A stretch of 64,000 nt of DNA, taken from the NCBI RefSeq assembly GCF_032197885.1, contig NZ_CP134159.1:1-64000 (forward strand), written 5' to 3'. Source of the DNA: Levilactobacillus namurensis (GTDB taxonomy: Bacteria > Bacillota > Bacilli > Lactobacillales > Lactobacillaceae). A model generated the notes under the pieces. That model was not told where the DNA came from, made no database searches, and was given only the letters and a program-made list of their open reading frames with translations. Below, piece by piece: positions 45,001 through 53,872 of the stretch; position 1 is the stretch's first letter; each line of letters starts with the position of its first letter. Both the position numbers and the translations under genes were made by a program.

Positions 45001-47163
45001 GTATTCGAAGTTGCGGGGGATGAAAAACCGTTTGACCTGTTGGCGGGATCAACTCAAGACCCCACAACGCGAAAAACCATTACTTGGTTTACAGCGCCAG
45101 CTGCTAAGCCGAAGGATGCGTTGATGCAAATTGCACCGGATGAAGAGTACCGTAAGAGTGCAGAACAGGCGTTTAAAACACAAAAGGGATTTACAAGACT
45201 CTATACGTATAGCGATGATAGCAAGGCTGTACAAATGAATCGGGTAGATGCTAAGGGATTGAAGCCAGGAACAGCATATGCATATCGCGTTGGGGATGGG
45301 CATGATTGGTCAGACGTTCGGCATTTTACGACTCTTAAAGATAGTGATCATTTAACATTTAACGTCTTGGGAGATACGCAAGTTAACGTTCCTAAGCAAT
45401 TACATCCAATGGATGAAGTTTTTGCAAAACTTGAAGCAGCTAAGACTTTGCCAGATTTTGCTATTCATGTCGGAGACTTTAACGATAATCAAATGACTTT
45501 TAAAGAAGCTGATATGACAGCGCAGATGTTTAATAAACATACCGCTTATGATTCCCTAGATATGATTCACGTCTTAGGAAACCATGAATACATGGGAGAT
45601 GACGGAACAAAAGCCACGGAAATGCTGGGGGTTCCCGGAAATAATGGGCCCAAAATTAACACTAAAGGAACTTATTCCGTTGATTATGGTAACATGCACA
45701 TTGCCAGCATTGGGTGGACAGACAATGTTGATGAGATGCAACAAGAATTAGACTGGTTACGTAAAGACATGAAGGCGACTAATAAGACCTGGCGGATTGT
45801 TACAACCCATCAACCGGCTTACAATAAGAACCCAGCTGATTCTGAGTCATCAATGTTCCATAAAATGTTACCACCGGTTTGCGATGAACTAGGAATCGAT
45901 ATTGTCTTTAGCGGACATGATCATTCTTATGGCCGGACTTATCCCTTGGTCGGTGGTAAAAAGGTGACACACGGAACCACGTATATTGCTGCTGGTCACA
46001 CAGGGGATAAGACGTATGATATTCGTCCTAATGAACCGGAAGTTTGGGATTATATCCAAAAGGAAGCTGATAAGGATCAAAAAACTTTTCTAACGTTGTC
46101 GGTAAATGGTAACAAGATGGTGCTAGTTACCCGTGATGAAAATGGAAAGCAAATTGATTCTAAGGAAATTTCTGCTTTGAATCATTCTACAGTTTCTGGT
46201 GGTCATTCTGGTAACTCGAACGTGACTAGTCCTAGTCAACAGGTAACTGATGAGAAGTCGGCCTTGGAAACGGCGATTAAGGATGCTGAGAAGTTAAAGG
46301 CTGGCGATTATACGTCAGGAAGCTTCACAGAATTTGAAAAGGCGTTGACTCGGGCCAAAGAGTTAGCGGGTAATGCTACGGCAACAAAGGATGAGTTGAA
46401 AGCAGCTCATTTAACTTTAATTAAGGCACAATCGGGGTTGAAACCAGTCGATGTTGTCATCCCAGATTCGTCAAAACCGGCTAAACCAGGGGATGGAAAA
46501 TCTAAGGTGCCAGCCAAAGTTGTTGGTGTTAGGGGATTGGCACTATACCGAAAACCTAATTTTGCAAAATCAGTTCGAATGAACGGATTTAGAAAACAAC
46601 CACAAATGCATCAGCCACAGTTTGAAGTCTTGGGAGTGGCTCACTCTAAGAATGGCCGACTGAGATTTCACGTAAAGGATATCAATCGGAAGTCTAAGAC
46701 TTATCACAAGACAGGCTATATCACGGCTAGCAGCAAATATGTGCAATCTGCGGAATATACAAAGACTTATAAAAAGCTAACCGTAATTTCAGCAAAGGGA
46801 TTGAACGCTTACAAGTCGATGAAACTGGTGGGGAAGATTAAGAAACATTATCATCAGGGTAAAGTTCTTCGCGTTAAGCGGTTGATTCATCGCGGTAAGT
46901 CAGTAGTTTTCCAACTAATGAATAATAGCTACATCTCTTCTAATAAGAATCAGGTACAAGCAGGAATGGTTAAGCTTCCTAAGCGAATCAAAGCTAAACA
47001 TGCGATTAATTTGTATCGTGATGTGAACCTCCAGCATAAGAAGCATGGTATCATTAGCGGAGCAACGTTGAAGGTTGTGGGTTGGGATTACTCAAGCCAT
47101 GGGACACTACGTTATCGTGTCAGTGGTGGCTATATCACGGCTAATCACAAGTTTTTAAAATAG
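42010..47163 (+). CDS. Secreted phosphodiester glycosidase/metallophosphatase fusion
   Basis: 1717 residues. A signal peptide (1-28, ending AHA) is followed by a phosphodiester glycosidase (NAGPA-type) domain about 60-315 (AAVNADFFDMGTGEPSGN, VDALNFDGGGSATYVSR), Ig-like regions, a carbohydrate-binding-like stretch (about 495-675), a cohesin-like segment (about 785-910), a purple-acid-phosphatase-type Fn3 domain, and a calcineurin-like phosphatase about 1115-1330 with GDTQ, HVGDF, GNHE, THQP and SGHDHSYGR. A FIVAR repeat (about 1415-1478) and basic SH3/DUF5776-like repeats (about 1518-1717) probably hold it to the cell wall. GTG start after GAAAGGAA. Substrate unknown; teichoic acid or glycan phosphodiesters are plausible. 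AT-richer than the core genes. Confidence 0.85.
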   Translation: MPKRKRQLSAAIATVLVLSPLMTPVAHAKVGQSERLLATQVTKSSRTTSSMADLGILHPLDKTTNQLAPGIDDEKLTFNNKDNSRTVIRTVNVDLKDKSTSLVPRTKKTSTGFQMANVLDTANDAVEEGKQVVAAVNADFFDMGTGEPSGNVLIDGQELHAANKNSGEAFFGILKDSGKAVIGTQDDYLKQKDNLKQALGGLGILVKDGKVQSNLDGIPTKPDAARSAVGIRENGSVFFVTIDGQQPGYSNGMTPQDLAQTMKDKGAVDALNFDGGGSATYVSRTPGQSALSIKNKPSDGHPRSVSNTWLVETSTASDHTFDRAEVTPKDQAYTPNSTVHFKANGVDKAGYAADLPSDAIWSLKDDSLGKIDAKTGTFISNGKSGNVTAELRQGSKVIGSSTVAVQTPDEIFFDSKQLSLEGGKSENLGLHARYQGREVNLKASDIDWTVPDGMGVVDDKGKFTASISGKSGTIKATLHGTTHEARIDIQLGQLPKVLWNFEDKDSLASWDIDRAIASKPNISLANSNDGQVRFGDQSLRMDFDFTTGGKATTLGAYTGPKTSVEIPGNPTAIGMWVYGTPEAQGYWLRMQVHPGGKGLLNLNFTPEHPGINWLGWKYVEAKIDSKTAMPLTTWENQAIRLMSTKAGQPNGGPVTKGHIFVDNIRAVYGVNKDDTKAPIIESIDADGKTFTGNNPTITVKTHEDTNDPNASGMDWEKNKIAIDGQILSIDKSHYSFDPDGSMTLRGYKFADGKHHIKVSVYDKFGNRTDKDAYFTVKTGNQSAIHLKPVDTTAKLGSTAEFDLTADDVTKLKSGKFKFSLTPGFTVRKVEFAEPDAGNTHEDNASDSSVTLNVSKFGTDKTKPFAKVFIDIPKETEKGTNLTYQMVQGMVTPNETPGPDVVNTFGSEPHTVKVQADYTIQHQPIVLTQPNMITVMDTQKKPVVNAKVSVIDAKGTQTELGTTDAQGQIDAKKLPQVVGKFSLVAEKDGKYSFVTRDQVFEVAGDEKPFDLLAGSTQDPTTRKTITWFTAPAAKPKDALMQIAPDEEYRKSAEQAFKTQKGFTRLYTYSDDSKAVQMNRVDAKGLKPGTAYAYRVGDGHDWSDVRHFTTLKDSDHLTFNVLGDTQVNVPKQLHPMDEVFAKLEAAKTLPDFAIHVGDFNDNQMTFKEADMTAQMFNKHTAYDSLDMIHVLGNHEYMGDDGTKATEMLGVPGNNGPKINTKGTYSVDYGNMHIASIGWTDNVDEMQQELDWLRKDMKATNKTWRIVTTHQPAYNKNPADSESSMFHKMLPPVCDELGIDIVFSGHDHSYGRTYPLVGGKKVTHGTTYIAAGHTGDKTYDIRPNEPEVWDYIQKEADKDQKTFLTLSVNGNKMVLVTRDENGKQIDSKEISALNHSTVSGGHSGNSNVTSPSQQVTDEKSALETAIKDAEKLKAGDYTSGSFTEFEKALTRAKELAGNATATKDELKAAHLTLIKAQSGLKPVDVVIPDSSKPAKPGDGKSKVPAKVVGVRGLALYRKPNFAKSVRMNGFRKQPQMHQPQFEVLGVAHSKNGRLRFHVKDINRKSKTYHKTGYITASSKYVQSAEYTKTYKKLTVISAKGLNAYKSMKLVGKIKKHYHQGKVLRVKRLIHRGKSVVFQLMNNSYISSNKNQVQAGMVKLPKRIKAKHAINLYRDVNLQHKKHGIISGATLKVVGWDYSSHGTLRYRVSGGYITANHKFLK

Positions 47164-47184
47164 GTATCGTACCATATAAATAGG

Positions 47185-47231
47185 ATAGCCTCCTGAATTG
47201 GTTGTAATAATCAATTCAGGAGGCTATTTTC
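47185..47231 (+). terminator. Terminator of the surface protein gene
   Basis: A 16-bp perfect stem ATAGCCTCCTGAATTG/CAATTCAGGAGGCTAT, then TTTT. Confidence 0.9.
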
Positions 47232-47414
47232 TTTAGAAGTTAACCCTAACAATCTATTAAAACTAGATAGCAATGAAGTAATAAACTGGACCAATTAATC
47301 TTCAACCACCACCGCGTCCATCACCAGCACATCTGGTAAACTTAAGGGAGTAGTGAACTAAACGTAAAGGCCCCAAACAAAGTGGCGGGGCCGATGAGAG
47401 AGGTGGGAAACACC

Positions 47415-49070
47415 ATGGAAGACGATTTAGCAGATCTGTTTGAGCCGCAAATCTTAGATCGGGGCTACGGGTATTACTTAGATGGGGCCGTCCAGAATTT
47501 ACGACAGACCGCCACCCAAATTACCGCGGAAGTTCGCGGTTCCCAACGCTATGATGTCACGATAACTTTGCGGAATGATAGCGTAATGGAGATGGCGTGC
47601 GATTGCCCGTATGCCGAACAAGGCAAGTCCTGTAAACACATGGCGGCCGTCCTCATGGCCGCGGAAGCTACCAATGACGCAACGCCAACCAGTTCTCCCG
47701 ACCAGAGCGCTCAAGCCCAACAATTGGTGGCCCAGGCCACACCGGACCAGCTCCGGGCGTTCTTAAGCCGGACCTTGGCGAGTGACCGGACCCTGATGAC
47801 CCAATTTAAAAAGTTTATGACGTCCTCAACGACCAGCGTTGCCGAGGAAAAAGCCGAAATCGACGACATTTGCGCGTCGTATGCCGACCGCAACGGGTTC
47901 ATTGATTACCAGGATGCCGAATCCTTCGAAGCCGAGATTCAGAACTACCTGGCCGACGACTTGGAAACGTTGGTGGTCGAGCATCAAGACGACGTTGCTT
48001 TTGCCGTGCTCAGCCATCTGTATTTAAAGCTGGACACCTTAGACATCGACGACTCCGCTGGTGAAATCATGGAAATTCTAATCAACGGGAGTGATCTGTG
48101 GCGGCGGGTCATTAAGCAGTCGTTACTCCCGGTCAAACGACAGATCTTTACTTGGTTAGCGACCCAGGTTCAGCGTCCCTTAAACGCCATTGAGGAAGAC
48201 GTTCGCACGTTACTTTTTGACCAAGGATTCTCAGAGCAGGAATTCCTCGAAGCCCGGTTAGCGTTGACGGCGACGATGATTCAACGCTTCGAAGCCAGTT
48301 CGGACGCCACGGATTGGGACTTGACCCAGTGGGTGCTCTACCGGGCACACACCTTAACGGCGATGCAGGCGGATGATGCCGTGCTCGAAGCCCTCTATCG
48401 CCGTTACCAGCAGTATTCGACGGTGCGGAACGATTACGTGGATTTCTGCTTACGCAAGCAGCGCGTGGCACAAGCCATTAGCTTGTTACAGGAGGGGAAA
48501 CGGGTTAACCGCGACCTGCCCGGCGTGGTCGTCGAAGACAGCCGGCGCCTGGCTAAAATCTACCAGAAACAGCAGGATACAGCCAACTACCGCCAAGAAC
48601 TCTGGTGTCTGGTGACCCAGTATCACGTGGCTGATTTAGCCGACTTTAAGGCCTACAAAGCAACCTTTTCTCCAGCAACGTGGCCCGCCCAGCGAACGAA
48701 GCTCTTCCAAGCACTGCAGTCGCAAGCTGACCCGGCCAAATTGGCGCCACTATACGCATACGAGGACCTGAAGCCCGAATTGCTCCAGGCGATTCTGGCG
48801 GAAAAGGGAATCGCGGGGCTTCAGAAATACGGGCCCATGCTTAAAAACCAGTACGCCGCCAAAATTATCCGCAAGTACGCCCAGTATGCTGATCAGGCCA
48901 TAATCAGTACCGGCCCCCGAAAACACTACCGCGAGATTGTCGACTTACTTCGAGAAATGGCCCGGTATCCCTTGGGGGACCTGCAAGCCCAGCAACTCAT
49001 CCAGGATTGGCAACAGCGGTATCCGCGGCGAAGTGCCATGTTGGATGAACTAGCGCGGTTTAAGTCGTAG
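47415..49070 (+). CDS. SWIM zinc-finger protein
   Basis: 551 residues. An N-terminal SWIM finger (ACDCPYAEQGKSCKHMAAVLMA: CxC...CxH) follows a segment typical of SWIM-bearing proteins (RGYGYYLDGAVQNL). The remainder is largely helical with no recognised enzymatic motif. SWIM domains bind DNA or proteins and are often found in or near SNF2-type helicases; no helicase lies next door. ATG 47415 (MEDDLADLF) follows AGGTGG; an extension of 11 codons upstream lacks a ribosome binding site. Function unknown. Confidence 0.8.
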   Translation: MEDDLADLFEPQILDRGYGYYLDGAVQNLRQTATQITAEVRGSQRYDVTITLRNDSVMEMACDCPYAEQGKSCKHMAAVLMAAEATNDATPTSSPDQSAQAQQLVAQATPDQLRAFLSRTLASDRTLMTQFKKFMTSSTTSVAEEKAEIDDICASYADRNGFIDYQDAESFEAEIQNYLADDLETLVVEHQDDVAFAVLSHLYLKLDTLDIDDSAGEIMEILINGSDLWRRVIKQSLLPVKRQIFTWLATQVQRPLNAIEEDVRTLLFDQGFSEQEFLEARLALTATMIQRFEASSDATDWDLTQWVLYRAHTLTAMQADDAVLEALYRRYQQYSTVRNDYVDFCLRKQRVAQAISLLQEGKRVNRDLPGVVVEDSRRLAKIYQKQQDTANYRQELWCLVTQYHVADLADFKAYKATFSPATWPAQRTKLFQALQSQADPAKLAPLYAYEDLKPELLQAILAEKGIAGLQKYGPMLKNQYAAKIIRKYAQYADQAIISTGPRKHYREIVDLLREMARYPLGDLQAQQLIQDWQQRYPRRSAMLDELARFKS

Positions 49071-49128
49071 GCATTCAGCGCTAGAATTTTGGAGTATAGC
49101 GTCGCTTTAACTCCCCCTTCAAAACTGT

Positions 49129-49175
49129 AAAAGCATCTGAACAGCGTCCCAGCGGGCGTTATTCAGATGCTTTTT
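49129..49175. terminator. Bidirectional terminator
   Basis: AAAAGCATCTGAA/TTCAGATGCTTTT separated by a GC-rich loop with its own GCGTCCC/GGGCGT pairing; it lies between two convergent genes. Confidence 0.85.
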
Positions 49176-49180
49176 ATCAT

Positions 49181-49663
49181 TCAGGCCTTACCGCCGGCTG
49201 AGCCAATACTTTTGTAGTGATACATGTGGCCAGTCTTAGCATCGATAGCGTGTGATTCGTAGTTCCAGTAGCCTTTCAAACCGTGGTAACTCTTTTTAAC
49301 AAAGTAGATGCTGGTGAACGTGTAATACTTTGTTTTTTTAGATTTCCAGAATTTCGAGTGATTTTTCCCAGTGAGCATATTAAACGTTCCAGAGTTTGCA
49401 TAATTCAGTTTGCCATCAAAGTTATTGTAAATACTGACGATATCATTAGGTTTTTTTTCGACTGTTTTCCGATAGTGAAGGTGATATTTGGTTCGCATCT
49501 GCTTAAGAGTATAGGTTCTCTTCCCAATTTTATAGCGTTTAGGGTGAGTGACTTTCGAGGCATGTTTAGTGGATTTGGCTAGTGCCTGTACTGGAGCTTC
49601 GGCTAAGGTAGAACCACCCATAGTAGCTAGGATAATCAGGGTAAGGGCTTGGTGCTTGTTCAC
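49181..49663 (-). CDS. Secreted basic protein, unknown function
   Basis: 160 residues with a signal peptide (about 1-30, ending VQALA). The mature part is rich in Lys, Tyr and His (PKRYKIGKRTYTLKQMRTKYH; YYTFTSIYFVKKSYHGLKGYW), in the style of lactobacillar exported proteins. I do not recognise a domain. ATG 49663 follows AAGGAGG on the minus strand. Confidence 0.7.
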   Translation of the reverse strand: MNKHQALTLIILATMGGSTLAEAPVQALAKSTKHASKVTHPKRYKIGKRTYTLKQMRTKYHLHYRKTVEKKPNDIVSIYNNFDGKLNYANSGTFNMLTGKNHSKFWKSKKTKYYTFTSIYFVKKSYHGLKGYWNYESHAIDAKTGHMYHYKSIGSAGGKA

Positions 49664-50014
49664 GTAAATGACCTCCTTAATAATTCAGTAGTAGATAATG
49701 GGATGGGTATTTGGCAAGTGAAGATTTTAAACCGTTTGCTTTAAAGAAAACGGTTCACTTAAAAGAAAGCGCAACCAAATAGCCATTAATAATGGTATCA
49801 TAATATAAGATTAAATCATCTAAATTGTTTCCGTGGATAATCATCCATCGGCAAAAATTTTAATGACGAGTGGTCGTCACGTCCAGCCCAGTTAGCGCAG
49901 AGCCCCGGGACGAACTGTGGTCGGTGATTTAACGGCAAGGGAAAAGGGACGAATTGACGCCAAGGGGTCGTGTCCGGACAACACGGCTAAACTATCGTTT
50001 TGGAGGGATTTTCT
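49664..50014. other. Divergent promoter region
   Basis: About 350 bases between two divergently transcribed secreted-protein genes. A hairpin AAACCGTTT...AAAACGGTT lies at about 49729-49757. No gene is seen. Confidence 0.45.
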
Positions 50015-51010
50015 ATGCAGGGTTTTAGAAAAGCGGTCGTGGGCTTCTTATTAGGTGCGGCCTTACTAGTCGGTGGCATCACGGCACAGGCGAGCAGCAC
50101 GAATAAGGATCAACTTACGTATAATCGCCCTTATCATGCCACGCGCACGTTGTATCATCCGAAATACAATTTTTACAAGCAACCTTATAAAACGGCAATG
50201 AAGCGGGTCAGCTCGGCCAAACACGATTATGAGCGGAAGTTTACCGTTACCCGTATCGCGAAGAACGGTCACGGGACGTTCTTTAAGACGCAACGGGGCT
50301 GGATCAATCGGGACGCCTTTTACCACTGGATTCGGTACCAAGGTCCCCTGAACTATTCCATGAAGGTCAATCACACGCACATTCTACTGTATAACAAGCC
50401 TTGGGGTCTCAAGGGCGCCAAAGTCACGGGCAGCACCAGTACCAAGCAACTGGTCGGTCACTGGTATCACGTGGATCGGCGGGCCGAGTTGAATACGGGT
50501 CGCGGGTACTACCGGTTGACGGCTAACGGCAAGACCTACTGGATTCGGGGAAAGTATCTCTCCTTCAATACCAAGGCGTTAGTGGGGAACATTAAGAAGG
50601 TTGAAAAGGCGGTCAAGACCGGCTCCAAACTCGTGGGGAAGTCGAAGTACTCCTGGGGTGGCGGTCGAACGGCGGCCAGCATCCGGGCGCGGCGGTTCGA
50701 TTGTTCGTCGTTTGTACACTACATCTACGCGAAGTCCGGCGTTCGGTTAGGCCCGACGTCGAGCTGCACCACGTATTCGTTGATTCATATGGGACGCAAG
50801 ATTAAGGCGAGTCATATGAAACGGGGCGACATCTTCTTCTTTGATGACAAAGAAGAGGGCCGCAATTGCCACGTGGCGTTGTACCTGGGGAACCATCTCT
50901 TCTTACACGATTCACCGAGTTCCGATACCGGTGGGGTGGGAATCTCCAGCTTGAAAGATCCGCATTGGCAGATGCGCTTCAACGGGAACGTCCGGCGGTT
51001 AGTCGGCTAA
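50015..51010 (+). CDS. Secreted NlpC/P60 peptidoglycan hydrolase
   Basis: 331 residues. Signal peptide about 1-27 (GFLLGAALLVGGITAQA), then two SH3-like wall-binding stretches (about 40-190), then the NlpC/P60 domain with catalytic Cys in RRFDCSSFVHYIY, His in NCHVALYLG and a third residue in LFLHDSP. Such enzymes cut gamma-D-Glu-diamino acid bonds in stem peptides. ATG 50015 is 7 nt after GGAGGG; an in-frame TTG at 50000 is too early. It may be a WalR target by function, but I saw no WalR box. Confidence 0.9.
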   Translation: MQGFRKAVVGFLLGAALLVGGITAQASSTNKDQLTYNRPYHATRTLYHPKYNFYKQPYKTAMKRVSSAKHDYERKFTVTRIAKNGHGTFFKTQRGWINRDAFYHWIRYQGPLNYSMKVNHTHILLYNKPWGLKGAKVTGSTSTKQLVGHWYHVDRRAELNTGRGYYRLTANGKTYWIRGKYLSFNTKALVGNIKKVEKAVKTGSKLVGKSKYSWGGGRTAASIRARRFDCSSFVHYIYAKSGVRLGPTSSCTTYSLIHMGRKIKASHMKRGDIFFFDDKEEGRNCHVALYLGNHLFLHDSPSSDTGGVGISSLKDPHWQMRFNGNVRRLVG

Positions 51011-51017
51011 AATTGAC

Positions 51018-51053
51018 AAAGGGTCCCTTCACGGTTGAGCGTGAAGGGACCCT
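51018..51053. terminator. Hairpin terminator between convergent genes
   Basis: AGGGTCCCTTCACG pairs perfectly with CGTGAAGGGACCCT around a 6-base loop. T-rich sequence follows on the minus-strand side, where it would serve the gene ending at 51078. Confidence 0.75.
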
Positions 51054-51077
51054 AGTTCGTTTAGAAGACATGAGCGT

Positions 51078-51992
51078 CTACCCCAAAATCGTCTGAATTC
51101 CCTGTTCAAACGTGGTCACGGTGAAGTCCGGGAAGCGCTGGTTGAACTTAGCGGTGTTGAAGCGGTTGTCCACCTGGTAACGTGGCAATAGTTCCGCGAG
51201 TTCCCGCATTTGGGTGCTGACCAGGGCGCCTAATTTAAATTGCCACAGGGGGATGACCGTGTGCTGAATGGGGTGGCCGAGAGTTTGTTCCGCCAGGCGC
51301 AACAGTTCTTGGTAGGTCCGGCTGCGGTCGACGGGCAGGTGCCAAGTCTGACCGTAACAGTCCGGCGTGTTACCAATCAAAGCCATAGCGCGGCTGGCAT
51401 CGGGCGTCCAGATCAGTGACCGGGAGGTGTGTTGACTGACGGGCACTTTGACCCGCTTTCCGGCCTGCAGGTTTTTAAACAGCAACGTATTGGTGATACT
51501 TTTAGTGCCGGTGGGGCCGTAGAATTCCGGTGCCCGGCAGATCACTGCGGTAATGGTTTTCTGCGCCATGGCGGTTAACAACATCGTGGCCATTTTGGCC
51601 CGGACCGTCGCTTTGCGGCCTTCAGGAGCGAAGGGGGTGTCTTCGGTCTGTACTGCCGCCGTTTTAGGATACATGTAGGTGTTGTCGAAAAAGACCAGCT
51701 TGCTGTGGTGCACCTGGCAGGCCTGCATCACGTTAGCCAACATGGTAGGAAACTGCTCCTCCCACATGGTTGAATTCATGGGTAATCCCAGGGTGAAGTA
51801 GACGATGTCACTGCCCGCGATTGCCGCGTTGGTCTCCTCGGCGTTAAGCATGTCGGCCGCCACTAGCTCATCGTTGGGATTGATGCGGGTGGGATGGCGG
51901 CTGACTAGGCGAATATCCTGGGTGTAGTTTCGCGCTAATTCAACGGCTAGTTCGTGACCAATGGGGCCGTTACTGCCTAGAATCGTTTGCAT
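51078..51992 (-). CDS. NAD(P)-dependent epimerase/dehydratase-family protein
   Basis: 304 residues with a Rossmann fold: the dinucleotide loop is GSNGPIGHELA near the N-terminus. Later features (AADMLNAEETNAAIAGSDIVYF, CRAPEFYGP) fit atypical extended short-chain dehydrogenases close to the NmrA/SDR_a5 type. The substrate is unknown. It is the last gene of a three-gene minus-strand operon, its ATG overlapping the DJ-1 gene's stop by one base. Confidence 0.82.
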   Translation of the reverse strand: MQTILGSNGPIGHELAVELARNYTQDIRLVSRHPTRINPNDELVAADMLNAEETNAAIAGSDIVYFTLGLPMNSTMWEEQFPTMLANVMQACQVHHSKLVFFDNTYMYPKTAAVQTEDTPFAPEGRKATVRAKMATMLLTAMAQKTITAVICRAPEFYGPTGTKSITNTLLFKNLQAGKRVKVPVSQHTSRSLIWTPDASRAMALIGNTPDCYGQTWHLPVDRSRTYQELLRLAEQTLGHPIQHTVIPLWQFKLGALVSTQMRELAELLPRYQVDNRFNTAKFNQRFPDFTVTTFEQGIQTILG

Positions 51993-52672
51993 TAATTTTT
52001 CAGCTCCTTAATTAATTTCCGAGCGACTGACCGGACCGAGAAAGGATTTTGGCCGGTAATCAGGCGACCGTCTTGGACGGCGTAGTCTGTGTAAAAGCGT
52101 TTTTGTTTAAAATGGGCCCCGTGCTGGCGGGCCACGTCCCGGTTGAGGAACGGTACCACCTTACGCTTCCCCGCGAGGTGTTCTTCGGTAGCGGTAAAGC
52201 CGGTAATGGTCTTGCCGGCAATCAGGTAGCGGCCCTGGGCATCCTGGACATTCAACAGGCCCGCAATTCCATGGCAGACGGAGGCCAGGTATCCTTGGTG
52301 GGCGTCAATGGCCCGTGCAATGGCTTGGAGTTCCGGGTTGTCGGGGAAGTCCCACATGACCCCGTGACCACCGGTGTAGTAGATGGCCGCGTAGTCGGCA
52401 GGATTAACGTCGGCGGGCTTGAGGGTGTTGCGCAAACCGCGTTCGATGAAGTCGGGATCCTGATAAACGGCCATGATGGCATCATCAGTGTAGCGCATAC
52501 TGCGCGGATCCAGCGGCACGAAGCCACCGCGGGGACTCACGTAGTCGCAAGCAATGTCCGCGCGTTGCATTTCGTCCACGAATTCGGCACTTTCTCCCAA
52601 CCACAGACCGGTGGGGTCGGTGGTTCCGTGATAGACTTGGACGTTGGTTTCGACGATTAAGACTTTGGTCAT
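51992..52672 (-). CDS. DJ-1/PfpI-family protein (Hsp31/glyoxalase-III-like)
   Basis: 226 residues of the class I glutamine-amidotransferase-like DJ-1 superfamily. The nucleophile elbow ASVCHGIAGLL carries the catalytic Cys-His, and YYTGGHGVMWDFP provides the preceding loop; the arrangement is closest to Hsp31-like or glyoxalase-III-like proteins that clear methylglyoxal. ATG 52672 overlaps the ArsR stop as ATGA. A longer open frame to 52891 only shadows the regulator. Confidence 0.87.
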   Translation of the reverse strand: MTKVLIVETNVQVYHGTTDPTGLWLGESAEFVDEMQRADIACDYVSPRGGFVPLDPRSMRYTDDAIMAVYQDPDFIERGLRNTLKPADVNPADYAAIYYTGGHGVMWDFPDNPELQAIARAIDAHQGYLASVCHGIAGLLNVQDAQGRYLIAGKTITGFTATEEHLAGKRKVVPFLNRDVARQHGAHFKQKRFYTDYAVQDGRLITGQNPFSVRSVARKLIKELKN

Positions 52673-53004
52673 TTGAGGGTCCCCCGTTCCATAATTTCCT
52701 GAGCCTCCGTTAGAAAGGCCTGTAGTTTCGCAATTTCGCTGGTGACGTGGGTGAGGTAGTAAAAGTTCTTGGTGCCTTCGCGCCGGTAATCCACGATTTT
52801 GGCGTCCCGGAGGACTTTTAAATGGTGGGAGACGGCGGGGCGGGAGAGTTGCGTGGCAGCCATTAATTGGGGCACTTGCAGTCCCGCGCAACCGACGTCT
52901 TCTAGGAGGCGGATGATGATTGCCTGGCGTTTTTCGTCACCCAGGGCGATTAGAAAGCCGCTGACGTCGCTTAAGTTTTTTTGTAGGGTCGCATAATCTG
53001 ACAT
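52669..53004 (-). CDS. ArsR-family transcriptional repressor
   Basis: 111 residues with a winged helix: PQLMAATQLSRPAVSHHLKVLRDAKIVDYRREGTKNFYYL. No metal-binding cysteine pair is evident in the recognition helix region, so it probably senses something other than metal, such as reactive electrophiles. It leads the operon with the DJ-1 and SDR genes, probably repressing all three. ATG 53004 follows AGGAAT. Confidence 0.88.
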   Translation of the reverse strand: MSDYATLQKNLSDVSGFLIALGDEKRQAIIIRLLEDVGCAGLQVPQLMAATQLSRPAVSHHLKVLRDAKIVDYRREGTKNFYYLTHVTSEIAKLQAFLTEAQEIMERGTLK

Positions 53005-53125
53005 GGGAATTCCTCCGTTATTTGGTTCGTTTGTTTAAACCATTAAACATCAAAATGGAGTAGATGTCAACGGATCGGCTTGGAATGGCGGAACAGTGGT
53101 GGGACCTTGAGTGCCACCATGCTAA

Positions 53126-53171
53126 AAAGGTCCCGTCACGATGAACTGACGTCATCGTGAAGGGACCTTAG
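53126..53171. terminator. Hairpin terminator between the fusB-like and arsR units
   Basis: AAGGTCCCGTCACGATGA pairs with TCATCGTGAAGGGACCTT (one base unpaired), with a run of A/T on each side. It resembles the hairpins at 18431 and 51018. Confidence 0.75.
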
Positions 53172-53208
53172 TTGCGTTAAGTTTTATGGTTCGAGAATCC
53201 GGGCGTCC

Positions 53209-53865
53209 TTACCGGCCCTTAGATGGCCGCACCACCGTTAAGAAATCCTGGAGCCGCTGGGGGTCGGTCAATTGGCGGTTACACTGGGCGCTATCGCGAC
53301 AGATGTAATTGCCTTGACGCGTATAGCCCGTCACCCCGTTACGTTTGGTAATGGCCGTGAATAACGAGACGTTACCGATGGTGTGGCAGATGGCACAGAC
53401 TCCCTTGACCGTTTGGGGAGCGAAGTCACCTTGGATGCCGATGAGGCGGTCCTCCCAGGGTGCGACCAGGTACTTCTTCTGGTTGCCCCCGTCGTTCCAG
53501 CCCAAGTAGGTGAGCTCATGCAGATTCAGCGCCGCCCAGTTGGGTTGCGGTAGTTTCTTGACCTTGCGAAACAACTTACTGAGTTGTTTCGGCGTCAGTT
53601 GAGCGAACGGAATCACCAGCGGCTGGAGGGTTTGTAGCAGATCTAGCGCTGCTTGGCGTTTGGGCGGCAACGCCTGGAGTTCCTGTAGAAACTCGCGGGC
53701 CAAGGGGTCTTGGTCGGGGAGTAGTGGGATAATCCGTTCCAGGGTGGTGGCCAGCGTAATCTGGCGCATCCGTTGGTCGTTGAGGGTGAGGTAGGCACTC
53801 ACCAGGGTCGTGACTTGTTGGGTGATGTAGCTGTACTCATAGGGTTTAATGGTTGGTTCTAACAT
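53209..53865 (-). CDS. FusB/FusC-type EF-G-binding protein
   Basis: 218 residues. The C-terminal zinc-binding treble-clef (GVCAICHTIGNVSLF ... NYICRDSAQCNRQL) and LNLHELTYLGWND segment are characteristic of the FusB family, which binds EF-G domain IV and frees EF-G stalled by fusidic acid. Many Bacillota carry chromosomal relatives, not always giving resistance. ATG 53865 lies 7 nt after CTGAAAGG. That ribosome binding site can be sequestered by a leader structure following a short leader peptide, which predicts inducible expression. Confidence 0.87.
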   Translation of the reverse strand: MLEPTIKPYEYSYITQQVTTLVSAYLTLNDQRMRQITLATTLERIIPLLPDQDPLAREFLQELQALPPKRQAALDLLQTLQPLVIPFAQLTPKQLSKLFRKVKKLPQPNWAALNLHELTYLGWNDGGNQKKYLVAPWEDRLIGIQGDFAPQTVKGVCAICHTIGNVSLFTAITKRNGVTGYTRQGNYICRDSAQCNRQLTDPQRLQDFLTVVRPSKGR

Positions 53866-53872
53866 TGTTTTT

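Noticed and set aside
52049..52660. 203-codon open frame on the plus strand over the DJ-1 gene
   Set aside because: Antisense shadow of a well-supported gene; no start signal.
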